Shown here one piece after another: positions 1 through 5,780 of a DNA stretch of 8,031 bases. Made by a program: the position numbers and the translations under genes. The DNA lies in NCBI GenBank assembly GCA_020346205.1, contig CP070776.1, positions 632,826 through 640,856 of the forward strand. The letters run 5' to 3'. The number at the start of each line of letters is the position of its first letter. Positions within the stretch are counted from its first letter, which is position 1. Below the pieces are notes generated by a model, which searched no databases, had not been told where the DNA came from, and was given only the letters and a program-made list of their open reading frames with translations. The DNA comes from Deltaproteobacteria bacterium. GTDB lineage: Bacteria > Desulfobacterota > Desulfobulbia > Desulfobulbales > BM004.

Positions 1-820
1 GGAAACAGCCAAGAATTTACCCCAGGGAGGTAGTCTCGGTATTGAAACCTATAAGAAAAAGACTGCACATCTGCAGAGCAGCAAAAAAGCTTATGATGAA
101 TATGCCAAAGGGCGTCAAGCACTGGAAAAAGGTTCCTACAAGAAAGCCTTGGTGTTTGTTGAAAAAGCCAAGCGGATTGAACCCAGGGAAGGCCACTTTT
201 ATGCTTTGCAGGGAGATGTGCATTATAAATTGCAGAATTATTATGGAGCAGTATCCGCATATAACGATGCAATCGAACGCAACGACAACTATTTTTACTA
301 CTACCTTGCCCGCGGCATGACCAATCGTAAAATTAACAGGACAAATGAGTCTTATACAGATCTGCATGCAAGCAACAAACTACTGCCTACTGCAATTGCC
401 TATAATGCGCTTGGCGAACTGGAATTGTCTGCTGGCTCTCCCCAGAGGGCAAAACAGTATTTTTCTGAAGCTGCTTCATCTGATTCACCTGCAGGCAGGC
501 AGGCCAAGGCTTCACTCCTGCGCCTGGATTTCCCCCGTTATGCAAATGAATATATAAAAGTTCAGACCGGGCTCAGTCATGACGGGTATGTACTGATCAG
601 GGTAAGCAATAAAGCCCCGATGGGAATTAAAGACCTACAGTTGGACATCCAGTATCCTGATACATCGGGGAGAACCCACCAAACCAGGCGCTGGGTATCA
701 ACAGCTATTCCTGCAGGGCAGTCATATACGACAAATCTTAACCTGGGGCCGTACAAAAATGCTTCAGTGCTTAACTCTATCCGTATTCAGATCATAGGTG
801 CAGAATTAATGGAAAATTAA
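1..820 (+). CDS. C-terminal part of a TPR-containing M48-family metalloprotease (BepA-like), 5' end outside window
   Basis: The reading frame is open from the left edge (first full codon at base 2) to TAA at 818-820, giving 272 visible residues. Roughly residues 31-164 form about four tetratricopeptide-like helical hairpins, with signatures such as YAKGRQALEKGSYKKAL and LQGDVHYKLQNYYGAVSAYN and the phrase RIEPRE between repeats. Residues about 184-270 form a beta-rich, Ig/FxLYD-like tail (VLIRVSNKAPMGIKDLQLDI). From memory, this TPR-plus-beta-tail layout is the C-terminal half of deltaproteobacterial M48 peptidases related to BepA, a periplasmic protease that aids outer-membrane protein assembly. 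The HExxH zinc site would lie upstream, outside the window, so protease activity is inferred. The Met codon at 149 is internal: homology-like TPR sequence continues upstream of it without a stop. The gene sits 15 nt before wrbA and probably shares its transcript. Alternative: a TPR lipoprotein without a protease domain. Confidence 0.72.
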   Translation, partial: ETAKNLPQGGSLGIETYKKKTAHLQSSKKAYDEYAKGRQALEKGSYKKALVFVEKAKRIEPREGHFYALQGDVHYKLQNYYGAVSAYNDAIERNDNYFYYYLARGMTNRKINRTNESYTDLHASNKLLPTAIAYNALGELELSAGSPQRAKQYFSEAASSDSPAGRQAKASLLRLDFPRYANEYIKVQTGLSHDGYVLIRVSNKAPMGIKDLQLDIQYPDTSGRTHQTRRWVSTAIPAGQSYTTNLNLGPYKNASVLNSIRIQIIGAELMEN

Positions 821-835
821 ACAGGGAGAATAACC

Positions 836-1447
836 ATGAAAGTACTAATTCCGTTCTATTCTTTATACGGCCATGTCTACCAGATGGCCCAAGCGATTGC
901 CGAAGGCGTGTCCCAGGTTGAAGGTGCCGAAGCAGTTCTCCGCAGGGTGCCGGAAACCCTACCTGGAGAAGTTCTAGAAAAAATGGGTGCAGTTGAGGCT
1001 CAAAAAGGTATGTCCGATATACCAGTTTGCACAGTGGATGAACTTGCTGAAGCAGATGCTGTTATCTTCGGGACACCTACGCGATTTGGGAATATGTGCG
1101 GCCAGATGAGACAGTTCCTCGATGCCACGGGAAAATTGTGGATGGCAGGCTCACTGGTAGGTAAAGTCGGCAGTGTATTTACTAGTTCAAACACCCAACA
1201 CGGTGGTCAGGAAACCACTATCACCTCCTTTCATTTGACCCTGTTTCACCAAGGCATGGTCGTTGTCGGGCTGCCCTATGCCTTCCAGGGACAGATGCGC
1301 ATGGATGAGATTACCGGAGGCTCGCCGTATGGGGCATCCACAATTGCCGGTGGTCAGGGTGAAAGGATGCCCAGTGAAAATGAGCTGGATGGAGCCCGTT
1401 TTCAGGGCAAGCATGTTGCAACTATTGCCAAAAAACTCGTAAATTAA
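836..1447 (+). CDS. wrbA: NAD(P)H:quinone oxidoreductase WrbA (flavodoxin-like)
   Basis: This 203-residue protein has the usual length and all main signatures of WrbA (type IV NAD(P)H:quinone oxidoreductase), a cytoplasmic tetrameric FMN enzyme. WrbA reduces quinones by two electrons and so avoids semiquinone radicals. The N-terminal flavodoxin strand and FMN-phosphate loop is [14 protein letters not shown] (residues 1-14). [18 protein letters not shown] starts at residue 79, QHGGQETT lies at 121-128 and [13 protein letters not shown] at 161-173. These line up with family-typical [20 protein letters not shown] and GSPYGATTIAGG blocks. The ATG is preceded by AGGGAG (823-828) at 7 nt, a strong ribosome binding site. 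It lies 15 nt after the TPR/M48 gene and 22 nt before an FMN nitroreductase. The three plus-strand genes look like one operon ending at the stem-loop at 2036-2077. Confidence 0.95.
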   Translation: MKVLIPFYSLYGHVYQMAQAIAEGVSQVEGAEAVLRRVPETLPGEVLEKMGAVEAQKGMSDIPVCTVDELAEADAVIFGTPTRFGNMCGQMRQFLDATGKLWMAGSLVGKVGSVFTSSNTQHGGQETTITSFHLTLFHQGMVVVGLPYAFQGQMRMDEITGGSPYGASTIAGGQGERMPSENELDGARFQGKHVATIAKKLVN

Positions 1448-1456
1448 TTTGATAAT

Positions 1457-1463
1457 AAGGGAG
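1457..1463 (+). promoter_or_regulatory. Ribosome binding site AAGGGAG that fixes the nitroreductase start
   Basis: AAGGGAG lies 6 nt before the ATG at 1470. An in-frame TTG at 1449 lies upstream of this site and has no ribosome binding site of its own. A second Met at 1482 also lacks one. The site therefore supports initiation at 1470. Confidence 0.8.
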
Positions 1464-1469
1464 CCGAGA

Positions 1470-2012
1470 ATGTCTGATTTTATGAAGATCATCCAGAACA
1501 GAAGAAGCGTTCGCCGTTACCAGGAAAAGGATATCCCTGATGAAATTTTAAATAATCTGTTTGAGGCTGCCCGTTGGGCTCCGTCATGGGCCAATACCCA
1601 ATGCTGGCATTTTGTAGCTGTAAAAGACAGAAAGATAAAGGAAAAAATCCAGGCAACTGTTTCGTCCCGCAATCCTTCATCCCTGGCTATTGTAAATGCT
1701 CCTGTTCTCCTGGTTGTCTGCGGCCAGTTAAAAAAATCGGGCTTTTATAATGATCAGTATCCGACCAAATTTGGCGACTGGTTCATGTACGACCTAGGTC
1801 TAGCGACTCAGAATCTTTGCCTTGCAGCCCATAATTTCGGATTGGGAACGGTAATTGTTGGTTTATTTGACCATGACAAGGTAGGAGAAATCGTAAATTT
1901 GCCTGCAGAACACGAGGTTTTAGTACTTATTCCACTCGGGTATCCTGACCATGAACCATCTCCACCGAGAAGGAATGAAATTGAAGATTTTGTGCATTAC
2001 AACACATTTTAG
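1470..2012 (+). CDS. Nitroreductase family FMN-dependent oxidoreductase
   Basis: The protein has 180 residues with start ATG at 1470 chosen from the AAGGGAG site. It carries the hallmarks of the small single-domain nitroreductases, which bind FMN as homodimers and transfer hydride from NAD(P)H to nitro compounds, quinones or similar acceptors. RRSVRRY at 11-17 is the FMN phosphate-binding arginine cluster. AARWAPSWANTQCWHF (33-48) matches the family AxxAPSxxNxQPWxF block, with Cys at the position usually held by Pro. GLGTVIVG (124-131) is the second FMN-binding loop. The C-terminal IPLGYPDHEPSPPRR (154-168) is the typical ALGYPxExPxPxxR tail. The family has many substrates and the sequence does not say which one applies. 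Placement 22 nt after wrbA suggests co-transcription of two FMN oxidoreductases. The stop at 2010-2012 is followed by a stem-loop. Confidence 0.93.
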   Translation: MSDFMKIIQNRRSVRRYQEKDIPDEILNNLFEAARWAPSWANTQCWHFVAVKDRKIKEKIQATVSSRNPSSLAIVNAPVLLVVCGQLKKSGFYNDQYPTKFGDWFMYDLGLATQNLCLAAHNFGLGTVIVGLFDHDKVGEIVNLPAEHEVLVLIPLGYPDHEPSPPRRNEIEDFVHYNTF

Positions 2013-2035
2013 CAGCTAAGATTAATACAGCTGTC

Positions 2036-2077
2036 ACGAAAGCCCTGTTCTATATGTATTCTGAGCAGGGCTTTCGT
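2036..2077. terminator. Stem-loop between convergent genes, candidate bidirectional terminator
   Basis: Left arm 2036-2047 (ACGAAAGCCCTG) and right arm 2066-2077 (CAGGGCTTTCGT) are perfectly complementary over 12 bp. Three more pairs close further in (one G-U), leaving a 12-nt loop. It sits 23 nt after the nitroreductase stop and 29 nt before the stop of the minus-strand membrane protein gene, exactly where a shared terminator is expected. Neither side has a clean U run (TATTGCTTGATGTTTAT on the plus side), so termination by the classic intrinsic mechanism is plausible but not certain. It could instead act as a 3'-end stabiliser. Confidence 0.55.
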
Positions 2078-2106
2078 ATTGCTTGATGTTTATCTGGAAA
2101 AGAAGA

Positions 2107-2598
2107 TTAGAAACTGGTTAAAGGCCAGATTATTTCTACCAGCATAACTGACATGAGAGCAAGCATGCCAACAGGCAGCAGGGCATTTTTTGTGTGATAG
2201 TTAAAATCTATTATGCGGAGGGACCAACAGGAAGCACCTAAAATCAAAGCTAGCGAGAGCAATAGCAAATAGCCATTGTCCCGCATAAGGTTGAAGCCTG
2301 CTGACGCATAGAAGACGATATTGATAATAGCAAGAAAGGTTATAATAAACTGGCTCGTTCTCACCAGTATCTTACTGAGAGCGTATGTTATTTTATAGAG
2401 CCCTAAACTTTCAAACATTGAGGATGAAATAAGCAGGGCGCCGGATCCAAGGATACCTGTAGCAAGAAAGAGAGTCTGATTCTGGGTGATGAAATTAACG
2501 ATTAATTCGTAGGAAATGGTATCCTCAACACCATATACCCAGTGGTTAAGGATAATGATAAGCGCAGTTAAAGCGAAATCTTTTATTAAGCCACCCAT
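2107..2598 (-). CDS. Uncharacterised five-helix integral membrane protein, P-II-linked
   Basis: I do not recognise this 163-residue protein. It has about five hydrophobic segments long enough to span the membrane: residues 8-22, 43-60, 81-100, 109-125 and 139-158. Between helices 4 and 5 lies a polar, motif-like stretch, CWSLRIIDFNYHTKNALLP (124-142), with charged and aromatic residues that look conserved rather than random. There is no signal-peptide cleavage pattern and no known enzymatic motif. The start ATG (2596-2598) is the first possible one, because an in-frame stop lies six codons upstream. Its ribosome binding site is weak (AAAGACGA). It lies 62 nt downstream of a P-II paralogue on the same strand, most likely on the same transcript. 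By inference it could be the membrane target of that regulator, for example a small transporter or channel. No function can be assigned from sequence alone. Confidence 0.75.
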   Translation of the reverse strand: MGGLIKDFALTALIIILNHWVYGVEDTISYELIVNFITQNQTLFLATGILGSGALLISSSMFESLGLYKITYALSKILVRTSQFIITFLAIINIVFYASAGFNLMRDNGYLLLLSLALILGASCWSLRIIDFNYHTKNALLPVGMLALMSVMLVEIIWPLTSF

Positions 2599-2660
2599 GG
2601 CGATTTTCGTCTTTTAGTTAACTGTTTGACTCATATCTGAGGAGCCATTGAGAATAATCA

Positions 2661-2975
2661 TTAATAATCTTCCAGAAAACCTATGGCCCGTTCAATTTTG
2701 TGGACATAGGCAAAACCCTGGCCCTTTTTATCCAGTTTACCTGCCTTGACGATGGCCTCAAAGACTGCATCGGTCTGTGATTCTTTGGTAACAATCAGGA
2801 TTATCTCCTTTTCAGGGACAATCAGTTTTGACAGGACACCGAGTTTTTGCCGCACCCCGGTACCACGACCATAGTAATAGGTTGCTCCGGGTGCGCCCGC
2901 TTTTAGTGCAGCGTCCACTACCTTTTCCGCTCTTCCTCTTTGGACAATACAGGTAATTTGATTAAGATCCTTCAT
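2661..2975 (-). CDS. P-II family signal-transduction protein (divergent GlnB-like paralogue)
   Basis: The protein has 104 residues, slightly shorter than GlnB/GlnK (about 112). Features of the P-II fold are visible: first strand ITCIVQRGRAEKVVDAALKAG (7-27, given here as a range), second strand EIILIVTKE (57-65), helix TDAVFEAIVKAGKLD (68-82), the B-loop-like GKLDKKGQGFAYVHKIERAI (79-98), and a final acidic tail. Canonical P-II proteins sense ATP/ADP and 2-oxoglutarate and bind targets through a long T-loop with a uridylylated Tyr51. Here that region is replaced by GRGTGVRQKLGVLSKLIVPE (36-55), which is short and has no tyrosine at the modification position. I therefore call it a P-II paralogue rather than GlnB. 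The start ATG (2973-2975) has AAGGAG (2985-2990 on the plus strand) at 9 nt. A sigma54-type promoter match lies about 85 nt upstream. The unknown membrane protein gene follows 62 nt downstream. Confidence 0.88.
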   Translation of the reverse strand: MKDLNQITCIVQRGRAEKVVDAALKAGAPGATYYYGRGTGVRQKLGVLSKLIVPEKEIILIVTKESQTDAVFEAIVKAGKLDKKGQGFAYVHKIERAIGFLEDY

Positions 2976-3045
2976 GATAATGCGCTCCTTGGTACTCCAA
3001 CCTTCTAAAAGTATGTGATAATGAAAAGTTTGAAGTTATTGAAAT

Positions 3046-3063
3046 AATCAAACCATGTTGATT
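3046..3063. repeat. Perfect 6-bp inverted repeat AATCAA-N6-TTGATT
   Basis: AATCAA (3046-3051) and TTGATT (3058-3063) are exact reverse complements with a 6-nt spacer. The palindrome overlaps the start point (about 3060) predicted from the sigma54-like element next to it, so it could be an operator for the P-II transcript. The arms face the opposite way to an FNR box (TTGAT-N4-ATCAA). It is short enough to arise by chance in AT-rich DNA. Confidence 0.35.
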
Positions 3064-3070
3064 TTATGCA

Positions 3071-3086
3071 AGCAAAAACAGTGCCT
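3071..3086 (-). promoter_or_regulatory. Candidate sigma54 (RpoN) -24/-12 promoter for the P-II gene
   Basis: Read on the minus strand the element is AGGCACTGTTTTTGCT. Against the sigma54 consensus TGGCACGRNNNTTGCW it has GGCAC, the purine, TT and GCT in place, with mismatches only at the T before GG and at the G after CAC. The spacing between GG (-24) and GC (-12) is exactly 10 nt, as sigma54 requires. The predicted start is near 3060, about 85 nt before the P-II ATG. Sigma54 control of P-II genes is well known in proteobacteria. I see no convincing NtrC-type enhancer within this region. Confidence 0.55.
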
Positions 3087-3204
3087 AAACAGCAATTGCC
3101 ATCTAATATACGGCATACAATCATCATCATATCAGTATTTTAACGAGATTAATACTAAAAAAAACGTATTTTCATAAATTGTTATAACATGCTTCATATG
3201 CACA

Positions 3205-3236
3205 AAGTGTTTTGTTCAATATTGACAAGTGTTATG
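3205..3236 (+). repeat. Two near-identical decamers 22 bp apart (AAGTGTTTTG / AAGTGTTATG)
   Basis: AAGTGTTTTG (3205-3214) and AAGTGTTATG (3227-3236) differ at one base and start 22 bp apart, about two helical turns. The second copy overlaps the extended -10-like TGTTATGCT. This arrangement suits a regulator that binds one face of the helix, but chance similarity cannot be excluded. Confidence 0.25.
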
Positions 3237-3251
3237 CTACTATTTTATGTA
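3222..3251 (+). promoter_or_regulatory. Candidate sigma70-type promoter for the DUF1178 gene
   Basis: TTGACA (3222-3227) is a perfect -35 hexamer, but the best -10 at suitable spacing is poor (TATGTA at 3246-3251, 18-nt spacer). Alternatively TGTTATGCT (3230-3238) reads as an extended -10 (TGnTATxxT), which would not need a -35. Either would place the start some 40-55 nt before the ATG at 3301. Confidence 0.4.
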
Positions 3252-3259
3252 ATAACCCT

Positions 3260-3304
3260 ATGGTAAAACAAAATAATTCTATTATCCAAAAGCGTACCCT
3301 ATGA
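3260..3304 (+). other. Possible 14-codon leader ORF overlapping the DUF1178 start
   Basis: ATG at 3260 opens a frame encoding MVKQNNSIIQKRTL that stops at TGA 3302-3304. Its stop thus shares ATGA with the ATG of the DUF1178 gene at 3301. That gene has no recognisable ribosome binding site, so coupling to a short leader would be one way to start it. The leader itself also lacks a clear ribosome binding site, so chance is quite possible. Confidence 0.2.
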
Positions 3305-3744
3305 TCGTTTTCGACTTGGCATGTGATTGTGGCTATACATTTGAAGGCTGGTTTCAGGATCGAAACGATTTTGAAAACCAGCAAATAGCCTCTTTTCTTG
3401 TATGTCCTCTATGCGGTAGCAGGGAGATACGGAAAATTCTCTCTCCCATACGTTTCCAGACTTCAAACATTGAAGAGAAACACCTCATACATGAAGATTC
3501 GATGGACTCAGTATCTGCTGAGGATGCTGAGGAAGCTCTTAAAACCCTGCAGAGATATGTGGAGGAAAACTTCGAAGATGTCGGCGCTGACCTGGCAACG
3601 GAATCCCTAAAAATGCATTACGGGGTGACTGAATCGCGAAATATCAGGGGTGTGACCACCGAATCTGAAGAAAAAAAATTAAAAGAAGAGGGCATCAATT
3701 TTTTGAAAATACCAATGCCGGGTAAAAGAGAAAAAACAAACTGA
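3301..3744 (+). CDS. DUF1178 family protein
   Basis: This 147-residue protein matches the DUF1178 family, whose function is unknown. The N-terminus MIVFDLACDCGYTFEGWFQD (1-20) and the pair CPLCGS (36-41) give four cysteines (8, 10, 36, 39) laid out as a probable zinc ribbon. Family members typically begin MIKYDLxCxxGHxFEGWF. The middle is acidic and helical. The C-terminal half carries the family block NFEDVGADLATESLKMHYG, followed by ESRNIRGVTTESE and a closing EGINFLKIPMP, equivalent to the usual EGVEVLPLP. It is cytoplasmic, with no signal or membrane segment. Only this ATG is possible, because an in-frame stop lies at 3274-3276 with no start codon between. No Shine-Dalgarno sequence is visible. 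It is a single-gene unit convergent with the V-ATPase operon, 52 nt from it. The family is common in Proteobacteria, which supports the host assignment. Confidence 0.88.
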   Translation: MIVFDLACDCGYTFEGWFQDRNDFENQQIASFLVCPLCGSREIRKILSPIRFQTSNIEEKHLIHEDSMDSVSAEDAEEALKTLQRYVEENFEDVGADLATESLKMHYGVTESRNIRGVTTESEEKKLKEEGINFLKIPMPGKREKTN

Positions 3745-3796
3745 TCAAGGAGCAGCAATCCTTTCTCTTATTGAAGTATAAAAATATTACATATTA

Positions 3797-4423
3797 TTAA
3801 TTTGTTGAGTGCTTAAACTCCTTGAACTGTTTTAACCTGAAATAGGTTTCCCTTTCACGTTCCCCCAAATATTGAACTATTGATTTTACCTCATTCTTAA
3901 GTTTCGGCAGGATTCGCTCTTCCAGGACCCTCACTCGCCTGGTGGTCTGAATAATTTCTCTACTCAGGCGTTGCAATTTATTGTCATATTCTGCAATGTC
4001 CAGAATTGCATCAACTATCTTTTCAAATCGCCAGGTTGCTTCTTCAAGGTTTGCAGTGGTAATGCGGAAATCATAATTTCTGGCATTTATATCCCGCACA
4101 GCAGAATCCCGGGGAGAAATTTCCTTATATTCAAGACCCCATAATTTTTTGGTCGTAATTTGAACCCCGAATTCCCTGGCTGTTACACCACATATAGAAT
4201 CGACTGTAACTTCTCCTTCATGACCTAATGTGAAAAACAACTCCGTTATCCCTTCGCCGTAAAGTTGCCGTATAGTTTTGCGAGATTCAAGGTATGGAGC
4301 AGAGGTCTTTAAAAACTCTATGATGAGTGCCTGGCGTCTTGATTTAAGAATTCCTATGGAGTTGACAACAGAGGAAGATTTTTCCTTTAGACGAAGAAGA
4401 TTTGTTCTTGTTGGATGGATCAT
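3797..4423 (-). CDS. atpD: V-type ATP synthase/ATPase subunit D (central stalk)
   Basis: At 208 residues this is the length expected for subunit D, the long coiled-coil central shaft that rotates inside the A3B3 head and links it to the membrane rotor through subunits F and C. The N-terminus IHPTRTNLLRLKEK (2-15) matches the family NPTRxxLLxLKxxL start, followed by LKSRRQALIIEF (26-37). The C-terminal helix has TTRRVRVLEERILPKLKNE (160-178) and GEREREtyFRLKQFK (187-201), both diagnostic of V-type D rather than F-type gamma. The middle globular part carries GVTAREFGVQI. The start ATG lies 4 nt after the subunit B stop, with GAGG at 9 nt. This is the last gene of the operon, as in Thermus-type V-ATPase clusters. 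The symbol follows V-type naming and must not be confused with the F-type beta subunit. Confidence 0.95.
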   Translation of the reverse strand: MIHPTRTNLLRLKEKSSSVVNSIGILKSRRQALIIEFLKTSAPYLESRKTIRQLYGEGITELFFTLGHEGEVTVDSICGVTAREFGVQITTKKLWGLEYKEISPRDSAVRDINARNYDFRITTANLEEATWRFEKIVDAILDIAEYDNKLQRLSREIIQTTRRVRVLEERILPKLKNEVKSIVQYLGERERETYFRLKQFKEFKHSTN

Positions 4424-4427
4424 TTAC

Positions 4428-5780
4428 CTATTCCTCTGTCCTTTGTTTCAGGCTATCCGGAGCGAGATTGAACTTATTGAGAATCTCGAGACCTTTGTCC
4501 AGGGTTTTATAAATGGAGCGGGCCATGGTTTCCTGGTGGATAAAATGATTTTCAAATATAGTAGCAAAATCCAGGAGTAGTTGATCCGTCTCTGCCATAC
4601 CGTCTCTGCCGACAATAGCCTCAAGTTTTTTCAGTTCTCTGCCTTTGGCATAGTTTTTATACAATTGGTTAGCCAGGTCTCTGTGGTCTTCCCGGGTCCT
4701 TTCCGCTCCTATGCCTTTCTGCATCAGCCTGGACAGACTCGGCAATACATCAATGGGAGGAAAAACTCCCTGCTGGTGCAATTCACGGCTCAAAACAATC
4801 TGTCCTTCTGTGATATATCCAGTCAGGTCAGGAATGGGGTGGGTGATGTCATCTTCCGGCATAGTGATCACCGGTATCATGGTAATTGAACCCTGGGAGC
4901 CTCTGATGCGTCCGGCACGTTCATAAAGGGAGGCCAGGTCTGAATACATGTAACCAGGATAACCACGGCGCCCGGGAAGTTCTTTTCTGGCATTTGAAAT
5001 CTCCCGCAGGGCATCACAGTAATTTGTCATGTCTGTTACCAGAACCAGGATGTCCATATCCTGATCAAACGCCATATATTCAGCAACTGTCAAAGCAAAA
5101 CGAGGTGCCATCAAGCGTTCCATCACAGGATCATCCGCCATGTTTATGATAGCAACAAATTCAGACTCAATATTCTGCAGGGCATCCAGATAAAAAGAGT
5201 ACTCATGAAATGTAAGTCCCAGGGCGACAAAAATAACTGCAAACCTTTTTGAGCTTTCCCGTAACCTGGCATTTTGCAATATCATTGCCACCAGTTCTTT
5301 AGCCGGGAGGCCGGCACATGAAAAAATTGGCAGTTTCTGGCCCTTTACGAGTGTATTGAGGCCATCAATGGCAGAGACCCCTGTTTCAATAAACTCTTCA
5401 GGCCGAAGCCTAATGACCGGATTGATCGGATACCCCCGTGCCGGCCGCCATTCTGAAGCATAAAACATTGGCAAACCGTCAATGGGTTCAAAGGAACCGT
5501 TAAATCTTCTGCCGAGGATATCTTTGGCAAGAGGGACCTGCCTGACCGTATCGGTAAATACTATTTCAATGTTATCCGCATTTAGTCCTCTTGTTTCACC
5601 AAAGAGCTGGATAAGAATATTTCCTTTGATAATCTCAAGGACTTCTCCTTCTAACATAATGTTGTCAGGCCCTATAACTTTAACAACTTCGCCAATGCAC
5701 GCAGCATGTACGTTCTCAACATACAGCAGTTGGCCTGCTATTCTGGATGTGGTTCTGTATTTATGTTCAGAAAGTCTCAT
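4428..5780 (-). CDS. atpB: V-type ATP synthase/ATPase subunit B (non-catalytic head subunit)
   Basis: The protein has 450 residues, near the usual 460. Subunit B alternates with A in the hexameric head and contributes to the nucleotide site without catalysing hydrolysis. The sequence lacks a true Walker A motif: at the equivalent place it has FSCAGLPAKEL (153-163), matching the family FSxxGLPxNEL. Other signatures are PINPxxRxRPEEFIETGVSAIDG (119-140), LVLVTDMTNYCDALREIS (245-262), PGRRGYPGYMYSDLASLYERAG (269-290), PDLTGYITEGQIVLSREL (317-334) and PSLSRLM (347-353). The last of these contains the arginine (351) that reaches into the catalytic site of A. The ATG (5778-5780) shares ATGA with the stop of subunit A and has no good ribosome binding site, so it is probably translated by coupling to A. 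Confidence 0.97.
   Translation of the reverse strand: MRLSEHKYRTTSRIAGQLLYVENVHAACIGEVVKVIGPDNIMLEGEVLEIIKGNILIQLFGETRGLNADNIEIVFTDTVRQVPLAKDILGRRFNGSFEPIDGLPMFYASEWRPARGYPINPVIRLRPEEFIETGVSAIDGLNTLVKGQKLPIFSCAGLPAKELVAMILQNARLRESSKRFAVIFVALGLTFHEYSFYLDALQNIESEFVAIINMADDPVMERLMAPRFALTVAEYMAFDQDMDILVLVTDMTNYCDALREISNARKELPGRRGYPGYMYSDLASLYERAGRIRGSQGSITMIPVITMPEDDITHPIPDLTGYITEGQIVLSRELHQQGVFPPIDVLPSLSRLMQKGIGAERTREDHRDLANQLYKNYAKGRELKKLEAIVGRDGMAETDQLLLDFATIFENHFIHQETMARSIYKTLDKGLEILNKFNLAPDSLKQRTEE

Larger units (their letters stand above)
2976..3300. other. Divergent AT-rich intergenic control region, no gene
   Basis: This 325-base stretch separates the minus-strand P-II gene from the plus-strand DUF1178 gene. 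I see no credible coding sequence apart from a 14-codon mini-ORF at 3260-3304. It contains the P-II ribosome binding site (2985-2990), a palindrome at 3046-3063, a sigma54-like element at 3071-3086, an inverted repeat AGTATT/AATACT (3134-3139 and 3151-3156), two near-identical decamers at 3205 and 3227, and a sigma70-like promoter candidate around 3222-3251. Confidence 0.8.

Noticed and set aside
149..151. ATG at 149 as the start of a complete TPR gene
   Set aside because: The same frame is open to the window edge and the upstream residues continue the first TPR helix. No ribosome binding site precedes it.
17..367. Minus-strand hydrophobic open frame of 116 codons
   Set aside because: It lies opposite the TPR coding region. 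Its hydrophobicity is the expected by-product of antisense reading of a Lys/Glu-rich helical protein.
1449..1469. TTG at 1449 as nitroreductase start
   Set aside because: The ribosome binding site AAGGGAG lies inside this extension, and the ATG at 1470 has correct spacing. The extra seven residues do not resemble the family N-terminus.
1187..1492. Minus-strand open frame of 101 codons across wrbA
   Set aside because: It is antisense to strongly conserved wrbA coding sequence, with no recognisable protein features.
3046..3068. FNR or CRP box near the P-II promoter
   Set aside because: The half-sites face the wrong way for FNR (ATCAA first, TTGAT second), and only an isolated TGTGA half-site is present for CRP.
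3122..3130. Short ATC/TCA triplet run as a microsatellite or repeat array
   Set aside because: Only about three units; nothing comparable nearby and no spacer structure, so neither a repeat locus nor CRISPR.
3134..3156. Inverted repeat AGTATT-N11-AATACT as a terminator or operator
   Set aside because: Six AT-rich pairs with a long spacer are likely by chance, and no U tract follows in either useful direction.
3747..3763. Hairpin AAGGA / TCCTT between the DUF1178 and subunit D genes as a terminator
   Set aside because: The stem is only 5 bp. A T-rich run exists on the minus strand but begins several bases after the stem and inside the DUF1178 3' end. Too weak to list.
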